From NCBI GenBank assembly GCA_035513295.1, contig DATKCH010000002.1:1-6348 (forward strand): 6,348 nucleotides of DNA, given 5' to 3'. The notes under the pieces were generated by a model that saw nothing but the letters and a program-made list of their open reading frames with translations, was not told the origin of the DNA and ran no database searches. This DNA is from DATHRK01 sp035513295. GTDB taxonomy: Bacteria; Gemmatimonadota; Gemmatimonadetes; Longimicrobiales; RSA9. The position numbers were made by a program, and so were the translations under genes. How positions within the stretch are numbered: the stretch's first letter is position 1; every line of letters starts with the position of its first letter. Positions 5,856-6,348 of the stretch are shown one piece after another.

Positions 5856-6348
5856 TCAGAGTGTCGTGTTCGGGGGGAGGAGCGAGAGACGGCTGTTCAC
5901 GCCGCCGAAGCCGTCGTCGACGGAAGCGGCCAGGGGATCGGGCGTCCACTGCCTACCATCGACGACGAACGCGTAGTCGTGCACTCCCGGGGTCAACGGC
6001 ACCGACACGGTCCACACGCCGGGGGCCGTCTGGTGAAGATCGTAGGACGGCTCCCATTCGGTGAAATCACCCGCCAGCGCCACCGACGTGGCGCTCGGGG
6101 CGTCGAGCCGGAAATGCACGAAGATGCGCGCGTCCGCTACGGCGGCGGTCCGGTCGATGGCGTCCTCGGTCGCTCCGCCACCGAGCGCGAACGGCGCCGC
6201 GACGGCCAGGGCGAAGAGGAACGCTCCGGCGAGCGCGAACGCGGGCCGGATCGCGACCGGGTGGGGATTCCACAGCCACCCCAGCGTGTCCCGGACAGCG
6301 GACACCGCACTACGAGGACGAGCGGAGGCCTGGCTCGGTTGCTCGATC
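5856..6348 (-). CDS. Single-pass membrane protein with periplasmic AMPK/CBM48-like domain (N-terminus outside window)
   Basis: The frame is open to the right edge, so the N-terminus may lie outside the window. A GTG at 6305 would give 149 residues (numbering used here), but it lacks a Shine-Dalgarno sequence, and similar proteins recalled from Gemmatimonadota have a longer cytoplasmic N-terminus. Residues 1-20 include LGWLWNPHPVAIRP, a short basic stretch before a membrane helix at about 21-41. After a linker, residues 61-144 form an AMPK-beta/isoamylase-like domain: VALAGDFTEWEP at 75-86, TPGVHDYAFVVDGRQWTPDP at 105-124 and DDGFGGVNS at 130-138. The stacking Trp84 and Trp120 are present, as is Asn137, where AMPK-beta has a glucan-contacting Asn. 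The layout (cytoplasm, one helix, periplasmic sensor-like domain) resembles a transmembrane anti-sigma factor, but no zinc-binding Cys/His motif is visible in the part present. The domain is clearly related to the one in the next gene. It is probably the first or an early gene of the operon. Confidence 0.82.
   Translation of the reverse strand, partial: IEQPSQASARPRSAVSAVRDTLGWLWNPHPVAIRPAFALAGAFLFALAVAAPFALGGGATEDAIDRTAAVADARIFVHFRLDAPSATSVALAGDFTEWEPSYDLHQTAPGVWTVSVPLTPGVHDYAFVVDGRQWTPDPLAASVDDGFGGVNSRLSLLPPNTTL

Noticed and set aside
4607..6348. Glycogen branching or debranching enzymes, because of the CBM48-like domains
   Set aside because: No catalytic (alpha/beta)8 barrel or GH13 motifs are present. 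The domains are attached to a membrane helix and to a predicted beta-barrel.
1..6348. CRISPR array, tRNA/rRNA, insertion sequence or attachment site
   Set aside because: No spaced direct repeats, no tRNA cloverleaf, no transposase motifs and no terminal inverted repeats with target duplications were seen. Gene order and composition look chromosomal throughout.

Overview
The window looks like chromosomal DNA from a very GC-rich Gram-negative bacterium. Gemmatimonadota or a close relative is the best guess. This rests on base composition (roughly 70% G+C by eye), on the set of families (TIG/Kelch lipoprotein, paired AMPK/isoamylase-type carbohydrate-binding modules next to an ECF sigma factor, a secreted Ala-rich helical protein), and on remembered resemblance. 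No search was possible. Five complete genes and one partial gene lie on the minus strand. The tail of one gene lies on the plus strand at the left edge.

Left part (1-1355): the last 29 codons of a plus-strand membrane protein converge on a complete minus-strand DUF5996 gene (218-1174), with a 13-bp perfect hairpin between them. A second strong hairpin (1293-1325) ends the next gene to the right.

Middle (1356-3252): one stand-alone minus-strand gene for a 572-residue lipoprotein with two N-terminal TIG domains and a six-bladed Kelch-like propeller. It has its own 178-base leader and its own terminator.

Right part (3253-6348): a compact minus-strand operon, read right to left. The order is (i) a membrane-anchored protein with a periplasmic AMPK/CBM48-like domain, whose N-terminus is cut by the window edge; (ii) a predicted outer-membrane beta-barrel with a C-terminal copy of the same domain; (iii) an ECF sigma factor; (iv) a secreted Ala-rich helical-repeat protein. 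It ends in a 30-bp perfect palindrome followed by five T. The first three genes are separated by only 22 and 15 bases. The gap before the fourth is 88 bases and holds a hairpin and a possible ECF-type promoter.

The right-hand operon is the most interesting part. It combines a cytoplasmic sigma factor, a single-pass membrane protein with an anti-sigma-like layout, an outer-membrane protein with a related sugar-binding fold, and a secreted protein, which is what an envelope-sensing circuit would need. That circuit is an inference from layout; no zinc-finger or other recognised anti-sigma domain is visible in the part present.
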